NCBI GenBank assembly: GCA_902702965.1
Contig: CACRXP010000148.1
Coordinates: 581,613 to 645,612 of the forward strand
DNA: 64,000 nt
Direction of reading: 5' to 3'
DNA from: Spirometra erinaceieuropaei
Lineage: Eukaryota; Platyhelminthes; Cestoda; Diphyllobothriidea; Diphyllobothriidae
The position numbers were made by a program, and so were the translations under genes. Positions 21,361 through 34,273 of this stretch are shown here, piece by piece (positions within the stretch are counted from its first letter, which is position 1; each line of letters opens with the position of its first letter). The notes under the pieces were generated by a model. The model made no database searches. It saw only the letters and a program-made list of their open reading frames with translations, and was not told where the DNA came from.

Positions 21361-23505
21361 GTGATCGGGTATATTAACTATGGCAGAGGGTCACTCACCA
21401 ATCGCGTTAGTGGAAGTACTTGTCCCGTTGTGCCTTTTAGTTTGATGTAGGGCCCATGAGCTTAGTTACACAGCGACGATGAACATATGCGAAATGGAAC
21501 ATTAACAAAGGCAACTGAGGCTTGGACGTTCATTTCTGGTTTATTTGTCTTCATCCGCCTGCCAAAACCTCTAAATAAGTTAGTAGCCAATGTGGGTGTT
21601 TTGGATACAATGGCGGGCGTCTCGAGAGCCAATGAAAGAGACGGAGTTTTTCCCGACTTATCCCGGGAGGCAGAACGCATAACGATACTCAGGAGTGTTT
21701 GTGCTGGTTATCGCTAACAATACGCATCAAAATCTATACTTGCAAGTCCCACGACTGTCAGTTTAATTCAGGAAAAGTCGTCCGCATGGATATTTGAATA
21801 AACCCCAAAGGCCTGCGTTGGAATCCGAAAATGAGGAGTACGACAAGACTTCCGGCTGCACTAAATGGTGTTGGACGATAACCAGGCATACGGCAAAGGG
21901 GTAAAGGTGAAACATATCTGCAACTCTGGATGTCAACTTTGACATGCCAGAGGAGAACGCAACATAGGCCGCAGGCGCGGGCCAACTGCTTCCTTCCTCG
22001 AAATTCTGCGCCCCAAAAGCAACAATCCAGGAAGGAAACTTTTGGCACGACTACCCTGACATCTATGAGATGAAAGCGGACGAACAGTAGCAGGGATGAA
22101 AGACGACCGATCGCGAATGCTATTGGCAGAAATCGGACGATCAAATTGTGAGCAGGAGTCAACCTGCCCTGATGATTGTAAACACTGCTGAATCTACCAG
22201 ATGAAGACTAGATGTTGGAAAGTTAGCTGGGCATGGACCAGGAAATATCCGCAAACATTTGTCCGACGTAACTGCAGTCCACAATGTTTCAGCGAACAGG
22301 AAAGCAGAAAGGTGCCTCAACGTTTTACACAAATGCAGAGAGCTAGCTCGACATATTTGAAGGCGTAAACCTGACTGCCTGATAACGTTGAGGGAAAAAT
22401 ATAAATACAAATTACCACAACTCCACGACCATGGTGGATGTGATTCAGCCTATTTGAGTGCACTGTACTCTAAGAATGTAGAAGGAACCGTTAACTTCGT
22501 ACGGCTTGGCAATGCCTGCACCAATCAGAAGGTGTTCTCTCCAGAAACAGTGTTTGTCAGATCTCAGCAGTCACACGAAAGCCTCGCACAATGCGCAGAT
22601 CCATTCTAGGTAGCTCTGTCGCCCTCCAAGACACCAAACAGGTGTGTACCATGCGATTCCCTGAAATCCAGTGATCCAAATGTTTAGCCCTTATCTGGCA
22701 TTCTCGGCCAGAATCCTCATGAGTCTCATGACCTCTGCGCTTTCGTCTGTTAATATGGTCACCGTTGATTGGGTAGAATTAGAGCGGGAGCAGCAGAGGG
22801 AGGCGTAGGCAAGGTTGAGCACTTGAAGAAAAAATTGGGCTTACCGGGACGGGTTTATTTAGATGCTGACGCTTCGAAGAGCTTGGTCGGCTCTTCACTG
22901 TTAAAGCGTAAAATGCGCTTAATCGACCAGAAACCCCAAGTGGCATGTCACGTTGGTCGGCCTCATGCTAATCTGAAGGGTAAATATGCCGAAATACAGG
23001 GGGAAACAGCGCAAACGCATATTCCCAAAAGATTGATTGATTGATTTTACTCGCAAAGTCCAATTCGCTCTTCAGCAAAGAGGTTTTGCCCACTTAAGGT
23101 GAGGTCGTACGCGGCTTCGACCTCAGTGAGTCACTACCGGAATAACGATAAATCTCAAAGGGGAGAGGATGTTGTGAAGGAAAATATCTCTTGCAAAAAT
23201 CCAAATGGGTAAGTATAGAATATGTAAACCCTCCCGCATGGTTGATCAAAAGCCTATCTTCTTATTTAAGTTAGGTGTGCTTCATGACGGTTTGCATGAC
23301 AGTAGATTGGGATAGGAGTTATACAGGAAGCAGATTTTGATTTCCGATAGCGGTATCAATATAAAAGCTGCCTGTTTTAAGCTCAAGGTTAGGGCTTGGG
23401 TAACGGTTGGAGTTGGTTATTTGAGTTGTTCTTGGGACTAGGGTTGTCAGACCTGACCTGTGGTTCGTCTTTGGGATTAATGCTAGGATTAGGATTTTAG
23501 GGCTT

Positions 23506-23546
23506 NNNNNNNNNNNNNNNNNNNNNNNNNNNNNNNNNNNNNNNNN
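23506..23546. other. Assembly gap (41 N)
   Basis: The gap joins the TTAGGG-type tract that ends C copy 1 directly to the first base of C copy 2. The P and B blocks expected between them are missing. The join could be real or an assembly shortcut across the telomere-like repeat. Confidence 0.99.
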
Positions 23547-23679
23547 CTTCTTTGATGTCAATGGTTTCATTGCATTCTCTCGTGCTATCGTAGGTCATGG
23601 ATGTTCCACTTCTTATCCCAACTAATTAAAATGCTATATATTGCCTCTCGCCGACGTCTGCTGTTTCATATGGCTCAAG

Positions 23680-24771
23680 CGTCATTCGTTGATGTCGGCT
23701 CCATTGATGATCATCTTATGAAAATGTACAAGAAAACTGGCCAACAAATTGGATGAGTGAATATCATCTAACTCCCGAACGTGCGACTCAGAATTTTATT
23801 CTCCTTGAACGGCTCGACCCTGTCTAGTCTGAAAGCCAAAAAAAGTTTTGTAGAGGTCAGAGCAACTGGTCTTCACTCCATGATCCCCGAAACTATGGGA
23901 CAAGTACGTCGACGATAAATTTGTCACGATCAAGAGGAACGAAGTTCAGGCCTTCAAGGTACAGTTGAACTCAATCCTTCCTGAAGTCCTTTTTCAAATA
24001 GAAGTAGAAAATAACAGTTAGTTACCTTTCCATGATGTGCAAGACAAAGGGCTAGCAAGTTGGTGGATAAGGTTTGGAGAGCGTTGTATGGTGATGTATA
24101 CTAGACAGCTTTCCCATCTAAAATGTAACCATCCTATTGGTCACAAATCCAGTTATGCTAGAACACTCTTTTAGTTGAGCTCAAGCACATTGTGGCGATG
24201 AGGAGGGGAGAAAGGAGGAAGTGAAATACCTACCCTAGCTGTTCACAGCCAATGTTCATTCACGGTCATACCTACGTAAGTGCCTAAGTAATCTCGTCTT
24301 GAACGGTCAGACGTTGAGTAGCTGAAGAGTTGCTTTTCTATTTCCTATGAGATGAAGGTTTCGAAGGTGACACCAAGGATTCTGAAACCTATTAGTGGCC
24401 TGTAGGTGGTATTTAAGCCGAAAAACTAGTTGACGGCAACGGAATCATCAGCGGCAATCTGGAGTACGCAATGCTAAAACTGCAGTGTGAAGTATGTTGG
24501 TGAAGCGGGCAGACGTCTTTACACAAGTCTGCATGAGGACCAGCTCGCAGTTGGCCGCAAGAATAAACTTCCACTGGTGTATGCCCATATCCAACGGGAG
24601 ACGCGCGGTTTCGCTTTTGGAGAAGAAAGCAACATCGGCCGAACCAATGAGGAAATGTGCAGACTCGTGTCCGAATGTTGGTCCTCAACTGGTATACTCA
24701 ACCGAGCTACAGACCTTCATCGTGTCTACCATGGCATGAATATAACACCAGACAGGTGCAAAGCTAAATAA
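23680..24771 (+). pseudogene. Penelope-like element 2 remnant, copy 2
   Basis: This is the sister of 11450-12545. The endonuclease part is open from 24487 to 24771 (KYVGEAGRRLYTSLHE and EEMCRLVSECWSSTG), including the Cys codon that is a stop in copy 1. The reverse-transcriptase part has a TAG where copy 1 has Gln-Leu. Neither copy is intact. Confidence 0.7.
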
Positions 24772-27700
24772 GTCCAGGATATCAGAAGCAGAGACTACAG
24801 TAGTCCGATAATGAAAATGAGAAAGTCACCGACAAGTACAATATCGTCCATGAAGTCGCCAGTTATTCTTCGTCGCCATTTAAAGGGGATGATGTGAGTC
24901 ACCTATTTGTATGGAAGGACTATGACAACGATAAGGCATACTGGAATGGCCATTGCTGGCTCTAAAGTCATCATCAACCAGAAACATCCAATTCCAGGTT
25001 TGCAAATCCTGAGGCCTAAGTTCACGTTCCGCTGGTTAGTAGCCCAACGCCCTAACATCTGACCAAGGGGCTTGTTGTGCTCTCGGCAGTGTTGGGGTCT
25101 ACCGGTCGAGAACCGGAAGGTGATGTAATCATCGAGTTTCGCGGTCTCCTAGTCAACACTGTCATACATGTCTAATTAGGACACGCTGAAGTTTTGACGC
25201 TCCTAGCATACTTGCCTCCCCTACCATAAAGAAAACTGCATCAGCATACTCCAAACATTGGCATCAGTTAAAAGTCCAAACAATCGTCTCTCTGCACTTC
25301 AGCCGTTGCACTTCAACGATAGGCCTCCTGGGACACCATCTATCCCCAGGCCTGCATTCCACAATGGAGGCTGAGTGAGCATTATTACTAACGCAACGAG
25401 AACATTGATGGAAATGACGGAATTACATCTCCAAATCTGGGCCTGGAGGCTTGCTTGAAGCAAACAACAGTAGAATGGAATTCGAATGAGTACTTCTTTA
25501 AAGAAGGGAGTGCTACTCGTGTCCGCGAGAGTTTTAGCAGTTCATATATCGCACCCATTATATAAAACATCCACGGATTCGGTATTGGCATTTTTTATAT
25601 AAAACAGCGATTCGTGGGCAGAACAGCGAAAACAGAATCCTGGAGAAGAAACATGGGCGATTTCAGAGGTTTCCGAGAATCTGAGCTTTTCAGGAGAAAG
25701 CAACCGCCCCACGAATAAGTAGGGCAGATCAGGACGAGTTGATGTTAAGAGAAGAGTCTATTTATAGCAGGCGCTGATGAGATAGTCTAAACACTGGAAC
25801 TTATTGGTTACTCGACGCTGGCAGATTATGACATGAGATGGAATTTCATGAGGAAAGACGAGCACACCCCTCAGGATGTGGCATATGAGATATGATCCCG
25901 GAAGTCTTTGTTCGGATCCAGCTATAGCATTGCAACAATCGACTCAGAGGTGCCACAAGAGACGTGTCCCGTGATGTCTGATGGCAGGGGCACTAAGGGG
26001 GCGAGGCTCCCACATTTTAAGGGGCAACCAGAATCTCGCTGGGAGTGTCCCGCGAGTGAACCGGAAGCCACCTGGTAACTGTTCCATATGAAACGCGGAC
26101 TATTTGTCGAACAGTCAAGTTGCCTCTCCTATGGCAGCCACAATACTAAATGTCTCATTTGTACATTTGGCATGTGCACTTCACGAAGTCATGGAGAAGG
26201 CCACTCGGAACAGATGCAGAAGTACAGTAGATGTGCTACTTCATAAAATGTTGACCGAAAATCCGAATTATGTTTTCGATTTGGAAAGATGAGCTAGATG
26301 GGGCCGTAGGATTTATGGGCACGTGGCAGAATCTCAAGAAATATCAGTCATGCCAGGATGCCGGCCCTAAACGAGGTTCATTCGGGTTGTTTGCAAAAAG
26401 TACACTCTGTGAACTATCACTACTTACATGTTCCAAAATGTTCTTTCTTTCACTCTCTTTTGGTAGAAAGTTACATATACTTCAAACTCTATACTCGACG
26501 AAATATTATATTTCAGTTTTCGGAAATACTCCAGTTTCCGAATCATTTTCAATTCGACTTGCCATCACACTTACGTTCATGTCTTCCAAACTACAAGACG
26601 TGTATTTTCCGTGTTAGGCAAATTATGCATTTCTATACGCCACTGAGAAGAAGACGTGTGGCTTTCATAAAACTTTGCAGTGCATTAAATTTTTACTATA
26701 TATTTCACAGGCAGCATTAGTTAACATAGAGATGTGGTGCTTTATAAGGAAATTTCACAGTTTTAAAAATCTCACAATAATACAGTTTTGTTAAAACCTG
26801 GTGGTAGTGTCTTTTAAGTACAAAATTGTACGAATAAATACTTCGCAGACGAATGAGAAAAATGACACATTTTGTGCGTGTTTTCTGTGAGGCGTATTTA
26901 AGTGTACAAGGACATCGAAAACCAACTGGAACAATCCATACTAATAAACGTGTCATTTTTTGCTGAGTATCCTATCCCTTCGAAACGAAAGCACGCCTCA
27001 GAACCTCGGTTTACATTTCATGAGGTAGCAGAGCCTTCTATGAAAAGCTGACAAGGGGAGAGTGTTTAAAGTTGATGGAGGTAGGTGGATAAATATTGAG
27101 GAAGAATTAGGAATGTTTTATGGAACGAATAACTGGTGCAGGGATTGAAATCCGACAAAGGTTTGAAATGTTGGCAGAAGCCTGAAATGCAGCGCCATCT
27201 AGTAATTTCCTTTTCACTTGTCTAAGATTCTCGTAGTAATATCGATTCCAGTAGGTGGGTTTCTGTTTAGTGTTGAGGTTACGGTTAAGGTCAGGGATTG
27301 GGATTACGGTTAAGGGTTCAGAGGTTAGTGCAAGGGTAGCATTTGGGGGTTAGGGATATAGGGTTCAATGTTAGGGTTAGTATTTGAGGACTAGGATGAG
27401 GGATCAAGAGATAGGTTCGGGTTAGGATTTAGAGTTATTATTTAGGATTAGGTTTAGGGTTATAAATTAGGGCTAGGGCTTAGGGTTCTTCATTTTGCCA
27501 GTGTGGTCGTAGATCGGATCTTTGCCGAAATTATATTTATCTGCAATCGGAGACGGAAGTCGGCTTTGAGCTAGGGCTACAGAAATTTAAAGCTGTTCAG
27601 ATAGTTTCTGATTGAAGAGGAAGTATACGGATGCGTCTAATACAACTGACCTCATGTTAAATACATTTGCAATGTTAGAACGACTAAATTCGCTCTCTAG

Positions 27701-29080
27701 ATCGGCGAACGTCACAACCAAGAAATTTTATCTCAGGCATTTCTGATTGCTGTAGCATGAAGTGAAGCCGCCGAATAGCAGGTTCGTCCACGTATTTCTG
27801 CATCAACTAAATCCCCTCCTCGAAGGTTCACGCCCGTTCCAGGAAACGAAACCGCATGGATATGCAAAGCTGACTTTCAATGCTAAGAAAAACGTGCTGT
27901 TGTCCATAATAACTAATTGAGTAGGATAAGTTTTTGCATCGGTTTTCCACACCCTTCTAACTACGAGTATATTTTATAGAAAAGATGTACAAAACGTATT
28001 CTTTCTACTACTCATTTGGCAGAAAGTTGCGAATTCTTTAGATTTTATATTTGAAGAAATAGTATCTTTCGGTTTTAAAAAACCCTCTAGTTCGCGAATG
28101 ATTTTGAAACCGACCCGTCGTCTCCCTCGCCTTTCTATGTATTGCTATGGGCTACTAAGAAGAAGCCGTCCGGCATTCATAAAGTCTTGTAGGCGATTTG
28201 ATTCATAAGCAGCACTAGCAAACGAAGAGATACGGTGGTTAATGAAAGGACATTTCAGTATCTTAAAAAATCTCAGAATTATAAACTTATCTCAACCTGG
28301 TGATACTCCTTTCTAAGCATAGAATTAGAGGATGTAATTCTCCACTATATGAGCAAATGAATGATCATTTTGGGTGGGTTTTCCATGAGACATATTGGAA
28401 TTTATGGGGGCAGCGATAATTCATTGGAAAAATCCATGCTACTCAACCAGTCATTTTTCCTGAGTATAGTTTATCCAGACGAGACCAACGAAGCTCGGTC
28501 AAAAGCTGGCATGCTTATATGACTGAAATATTTAGAGGTGGCGGAGATGAACAGATGTCTATTAAGGAAAAATTACGAATGCCATGTGGAAAAACTAACG
28601 GGTGCAGTGGTTGAAATCCTTCAAAATATTTTTAATCCGGAATAGCAGACTGAAGTCAGCTCTCAGCTGAGGGACTCACATTAATTTAAGGTTATTCAGA
28701 TAGGTATGATTGAGGGGGAAGAATAAGGATACGTCTAATAGAAGTGACTTCTTGTAAAATACATTTATATTGTTAGAACGACTAAATACGCTCTCTAAAC
28801 CGGTGAACGCCGCAACCAAGTAATTTTACCTCAGACATTTCTGATCACTTCAGCATGAAGTAAAAACCGCCGAATATCAGGCCTGTCCACTTAATACTGC
28901 AGCAACTGAATTCCCTCCTCTAAGGTTCACACTACTTCTATTCCGTAACACGTGATCAGCACCTGATGCAACAGCCGCCGGTGGGCATCCGAGTCGTTGG
29001 TCGGGTTCAAGGTCGCACGAAGCCAATCGATACAACTTAATCCTTGAACTGCGTCACAAAGCAACTGGACGAGCTACGAG

Positions 29081-31771
29081 ATGCTAAGTCCAACGAGAAT
29101 GTTACGTCGTTACATTAAATGGTGGAATGATGTTCCAGATGTAGCTGGATCATCAACTTTACCGTATGAACAAGGCATATTTACTCAGGATGTAGGCGGA
29201 CCGCCATACGCGGATAGCAGTAAGTCCATTCCTCGTATCCTTCAAGATTCATTCTTCCATCATCTCATCGTCCATAACACTTACGCCACAATTTGAATGC
29301 GTATAAATAAAGTAGTTTGAGAAATTATGAATAAGGCATATGCATCGCAAAAGGTATTTATGAATGCATGACCTAGCTTACATCGGCCGATCCGTTAAAC
29401 CTACTTTATTAATTGTAGCCATCTAAGTGTCACATATCCAATATGTATGGCCGCGGATGAGGGATGACATCGGGCATAGTGTAGCATTGTTTTAGATTGT
29501 TGATGTAAGCCTTCATGCATTCAGTTTAAATCGATGACTTTCTCCCTATAAGTAGATCAGATTTCACGTAATGAATTTTCTTCAACTTCTCTTCTAGTTC
29601 CTAGTGCATCACAATACAATAGGTACGAATGGCCAAATTGCTCAACTCCCGTCAGCACGCTTAGCGTAGCATCCTCGTCTACAGCTCCCATGACTTTTAA
29701 GGACAATAGAAACGCGGACAGTAAGGAGGAATCTAGCATTGAACAGGACATAAGTTTTAACTCTGATACTTCCGTATGGAACACTGGCACCGAGCACATA
29801 GCTGTCCGATGGAGATCAGCTCCCTCTAGACTAGGTGAGAAAATCTCCCAGGCAACAAGTTTGGAATATGTCAGTCGCTTGAGCCTCACAAGTGAAGAAG
29901 ACCTTCGCACTCTGGAAGCTAATTCAACTCCCATAAGGCAACCATCGAATTACGCGTATCATAAGGAGTCGGAAGGTGAAGTGGATAATGTATCAGCAGC
30001 CGGTTCAAACAGCTCCATTTCATCAATATCGTCCTCATCCTCAACCCACACGTTTGATCCCCAACACAGGGACCCGGGACCCACAACGATAGCATTTAGT
30101 GCATCGAATCCCCGTCCGACTCCACATCCGCGATCTCGCAGGTTGGTTCTGAGACAATCCCAACCAGCAGCCCCGTCGCCGCTGTCACCTACTCCACAGC
30201 CGCAGCCACCACCACCACCACCGCTGTCGTTGTTGGCACCAATGCGATCAAGGAAGTCGCCACTCTCACATTCTCCACCACCTCATCCGTTCAAGGCGCC
30301 GATTTCGCCGTCAAAAACTCTACCACCAACGTTCCCCTGTCTGCTGGACTTGGAGTTGTGCAGACCAGTGACGTCACCACAACGACCCTGCCCACGGCCG
30401 CGACACTCGGCCACCCCGACACTCCCAACGCCAACGAATCCGCCACCGCCAAGGTCGTTGTCCGCACTGCCACACCCGCCACCACTTCCACCACCACCGC
30501 CACCAGGATGGTTGACCGTGAAGCGGGTGGAGACAGTAGAGACTGCAGAGGAGTACACGCCTCCGTCACCGACGCCGTCCCCTGCCCCCTCCCCGACTCC
30601 GTCTCAGCTCCTAAATGCACTGATTGCGTGGCCGTCGCCGTCGCCGTCGTCGCCGAAACCCTCAACCCCATTAACACCACTGCCGGAACCCTTGTCGACG
30701 CTGACCCCTTCCCCACAACTTTCTCTTCCACAGTCTCAAATCCCAGAAGTGTTGAAGGGGTTGAGTCCATTGCCATTATCAACCCAACCCTCCTCATCAC
30801 CAGAACTGTTGAAAACGACTACCTCGTCTCCACCAGCATCATCCTCATCACCCTCCCCGCTGCTGATGCCGTTGAAGACGTTGACGCGACCGCAGCCGCC
30901 GCCACCGCCGACGACGACGCCGACGCCGCCCTCATCGCCGCCACCACCCCTATTCATTTCGCGTCTCTCGCCTGCCGATGAAGTCGGCTTCCTTAGCAGC
31001 CATCTCAGCGAGACACACGGTTCCGATCTTCCTCTCAGAGGGGGTGGTGACTCACCCCGGAACCCACTGACACGGCTCCTCCGGACAGGAGTTCCCCAGA
31101 AAACTGAAATGAGGTGGACTCAGACAACTGCAGTGTTGGACAGCAGCGGCGACGGCGTTGTGAACGTGCAGCTGACGTCCAGTGGTATGTCAAAAATGCG
31201 GATTTTAAATATTTAAAGTCTTTATGTAAAAATCCGTTTGAGGCCCTTGTGTCTACTGTGGTTAAGGGACAATATGTGAATAGAAGCGAAGAGACGAGTC
31301 CCAGGAGGCAGTCGGAAAGAAGGAGACATGATGGCTGGGACATGGGTCTTACTCGCCTGACGTTTCGGTTTCCTCCTTAAACCCATCTTTTGCTTTTGTC
31401 TCTGGTGATGGGTTCGAGCAGGAATCCGAAACTTCAGGCGAATAAAGTCTTTGCCCTATTGATGGTGTCTCCTTCTTCAAGGGACGATGCGTATCTGCCT
31501 TGAACTCGGGTAATGACTAAAAACCACGTATATGGAATTCACCGCCTGACGTAGACTTCATGAGGTTTTTTTTTTACTTTCAAGACAAAAGCCTGGCCCC
31601 GTCGCCCACACTGGTCAAGGTATGTGCTCTTCTTGTTAGGATATTTTTGGCATTTGAACCTTGAATTCATCTGAAGGTAACTTTCGTTTCTTTTATCTAC
31701 AGAGGCGAGAACCCCGACGCTGGAGGCGACTGATTGCCACGCTGCGCAGGTTGTTTTGCCTAAGCACATAG
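29081..31771 (+). CDS. Ser/Pro-rich protein gene (copy 2)
   Basis: Predicted exons are 29081-29219, 29598-31184, 31585-31619 and 31703-31771, giving 609 residues. All six splice sites match those of copy 1, including GTAAGT after exon 1, GTATGT after exon 2 and the 35-nt micro-exon. Exon 2 is 6 bases longer than in copy 1, all from in-frame changes in the Pro-rich part (for example SPPASSSSPSP and RPQPPPPPTT). Residue changes include YTSVW to DTSVW, and HTAVRW to IAVRW after Glu. The opposing minus-strand Gly-rich open frames are shadows of the proline codons. An AATAAA follows near 31865. Confidence 0.65.
31353..31441. repeat. Intronic inverted repeat, copy 2
   Basis: Same 35-base arms as 19185-19273. 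Here the CTGATGA word is changed to CTGGTGA, which would destroy a hammerhead core, while the stem II pairing GGGTTC/GAATCC and GAAAC remain. Confidence 0.45.
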
Positions 31772-32237
31772 AGGGAATCGCAGCCCTACCAGATCTTCCC
31801 CACCGACTGTGGTGACCGCCCACCTAGAATTAAGTAGTATTTTTGTAAGTTATTTACCAATTAAATAAACTTCTGATCAGAAATTGGTCTTCTCACTATA
31901 CACTTATACTCGCGCCTATACGCGGAAACAAATATAGCATCACGGTACGGCTAACTTATCGAGGTCTATGTGGGCGTGCTTATAAGGGAAGCTAGATCTT
32001 CGATTTGTCTCTTCGCACTTTCTTGTACACCCGAACTTTACTGTACTCTTGTTTGAATATGCCAGAAATACACACAACCACCGGTTTCGACTTGCGATAA
32101 CGCGTGTTCTGGTTTCGCTGTCGTCTTATTTCGATCGTTCATAAGTCAGTCTCATGTGACTGAACACGTTTTAGTTGGGCGGGTAAAAACATCTGGGGGT
32201 TAATTCTCAGTCAAACCTCGCCGGTCTTGAATTTATC

Positions 32238-32470
32238 ATGTCGACAAAGCCCCATCAACGAGGACCAGCTTTAAACGTTTGTGAATTATCAAAAAGGACT
32301 CGCACTTTCTATAGCAACTTGGTATAAGAGACAACTTAACTTTTTGTGAGTCCATACAAGAAGTCAACTTCGCCGTTTTTCCCATTCATTTCCTCAGTCG
32401 CTGTTCATTGCTTGAACGCAAAACCGCTCACTTAGGGTTAATTTTTTCCAATAGACATCACAATATTGGG
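32238..32470 (+). pseudogene. Broken copy of the second gene candidate
   Basis: The counterpart of 20069-20300 begins ATGTCGAC but has one extra base right after it, shifting the frame of the first exon to an early stop. The splice sites GTGAGT and TTTCCTCAG are still visible. Confidence 0.35.
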
Positions 32471-34273
32471 ATTTCGATTATTGTTTACACGCTGCGCCGG
32501 AAAACCGCACACCGGGCTGCAAACGTCGGTTGCAGTTAGACGGCGGAGAACAGACCCTGAACTTAAAATAACGAAGTCTTCCTGCGACATTTGCCTTGAA
32601 AATGCACCGAAGAAAGGTTGCATTTGGCTTACTGAATGTCCAGGCTTCGAAACCATGATTCCAAAAGCAGGGGGAGGTGGAGGGTGGGAAGAAATATAGA
32701 TTTATCAATGAGGAGTGCTCATAAATACCAGCGAGATTGAGCTCTCGAAATGGATATAAAGGAATTGAGGATTCTAAAGTAGCTAGAGAAGACGCCTATG
32801 CGTGACGGGACAAAACAAAACAACATGGGGGAGGGAAATAAAATTTGCAGAAGAATTCAAAGACGCAGTTGACCTCTGTACAGAGGGAACGACACAAAGT
32901 GCAATCAGCCAGCACAAAATGAAAAAGTGGGTAAGGTATAAGACAAAGGCAAGGGGTCTAGGGGCAAGTGGCAAAATGATGTACGATGTGTCACAGCAGA
33001 AGAAAGGCACAGAAATGCTTCACACAAGTAGCCAATGTGGGTGCTTTGGATAAAATGGCAGGCGTCTCGAGAGCCAATGAAAGAGATGGAGTTTTTCCCG
33101 AGTTATCCTGGAAGCAGAACGCAGAAAAAACCCTAGATGTTGGAGAGTTTGACTCAGGATTTAGAAAAAAGGTATCGCATTAGGTGAAGAATAAGCTTTA
33201 GAAGAGCAATAAATCGCAACACCAGTGAAGTCCTTCTCGGGAATGTCTGCGCAGAGCAAGGATTCACACAAGGTATACCACCTTCAGCATACGGACGACA
33301 AGAAGGCTACAAGGATGAGCGAATCTCTCTGTTACTGGTGACTCAATGTCAACCGTATTTTCACTGGATGGGGCATGCCACAGAAAGTGGTTATGAATGA
33401 ATTAGGCCATGGTAATGCCAGTTCGGCCCTCGTGTGCGACGACTTCCCCCGCGTGTCCTACAGCATGGTGGGTAGCCCAACGCCCTAACCATTGAGTCAC
33501 GGGCTCGTTGTCCTATCGGATGTGATCTTGCATATTAATTGTTTTAGAGGGGCACTTACCAATCGCTCTACGGGAAGTTCTCGTCCCCTTGTGTCTTTTA
33601 GTTTAATGTAGGGCCCATGAGGTCAATTACACAGCGACGATGAACATATGCGAGATGAATCATCAAGATAGGCAACAGAGGCTTGGACGTCCATTTCTGT
33701 TTTATTTGTCGTCATCCGCCTGCCAAAACCTCTAAATAAGTCAGAAGCCAATGTGGGTGTTTTGGATACAATGGCGGGCGTCTCGAGAGCCAATGAAAGA
33801 GACGGAGTTTTTCCCGACTTATCCCGGGAAGCAGAACGCATAACGATACTCAGGAGTGTTTGTGCTGGTTATCGCTAACAATACGCATCAAAATCTACAC
33901 TTGCAAGTCCCAGGACTGTCAGTTTAATTCAGGAAAAGTCGTCCGCATGGATATTTGAATAAACCCCAAAGGCCTGCGATGGAATCCGAAAATGAGGGGT
34001 ACAACAAGACTTCCAGCTGCAGTAGATGGTGTTGGACGATAACCAGGCATATTGCAAAGGGGTAAAGGTGAAACGTATCTGTAACTCGGGATGTCAACGT
34101 TGACATGCCAGAGGAGAGCGCAACATAGGCCGCAGGCGCGGGCCAACTGTTTCCTGCCTCGAAATTCTGCGCCCCAAAAGCAACAATCCAGGAAGGAAAC
34201 TTTTGGCACGACTACCCTGACATCTATGAGATGAAAGCGGACGAACAGCAGCAGGGGTGAAAGGCGACCGATC

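Larger units (their letters stand above)
11321..23505. repeat. Block C copy 1
   Basis: The same order of landmarks recurs at 23547-37640 and 49199-60196: a Penelope-like remnant, a palindromic M repeat, a TTAGGG-type tract, a 1.1-kb direct repeat, the four-exon Ser/Pro-rich gene, a second gene candidate, then an A copy. Offsets are about 12226 to copy 2 at the start and 12161 later, and about 36725 to copy 3. Stretches without a gene (12900-14040, 17060-17435 as intron, 20300-20990, 21360-23380) contain only repeat sequence. Confidence 0.85.
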
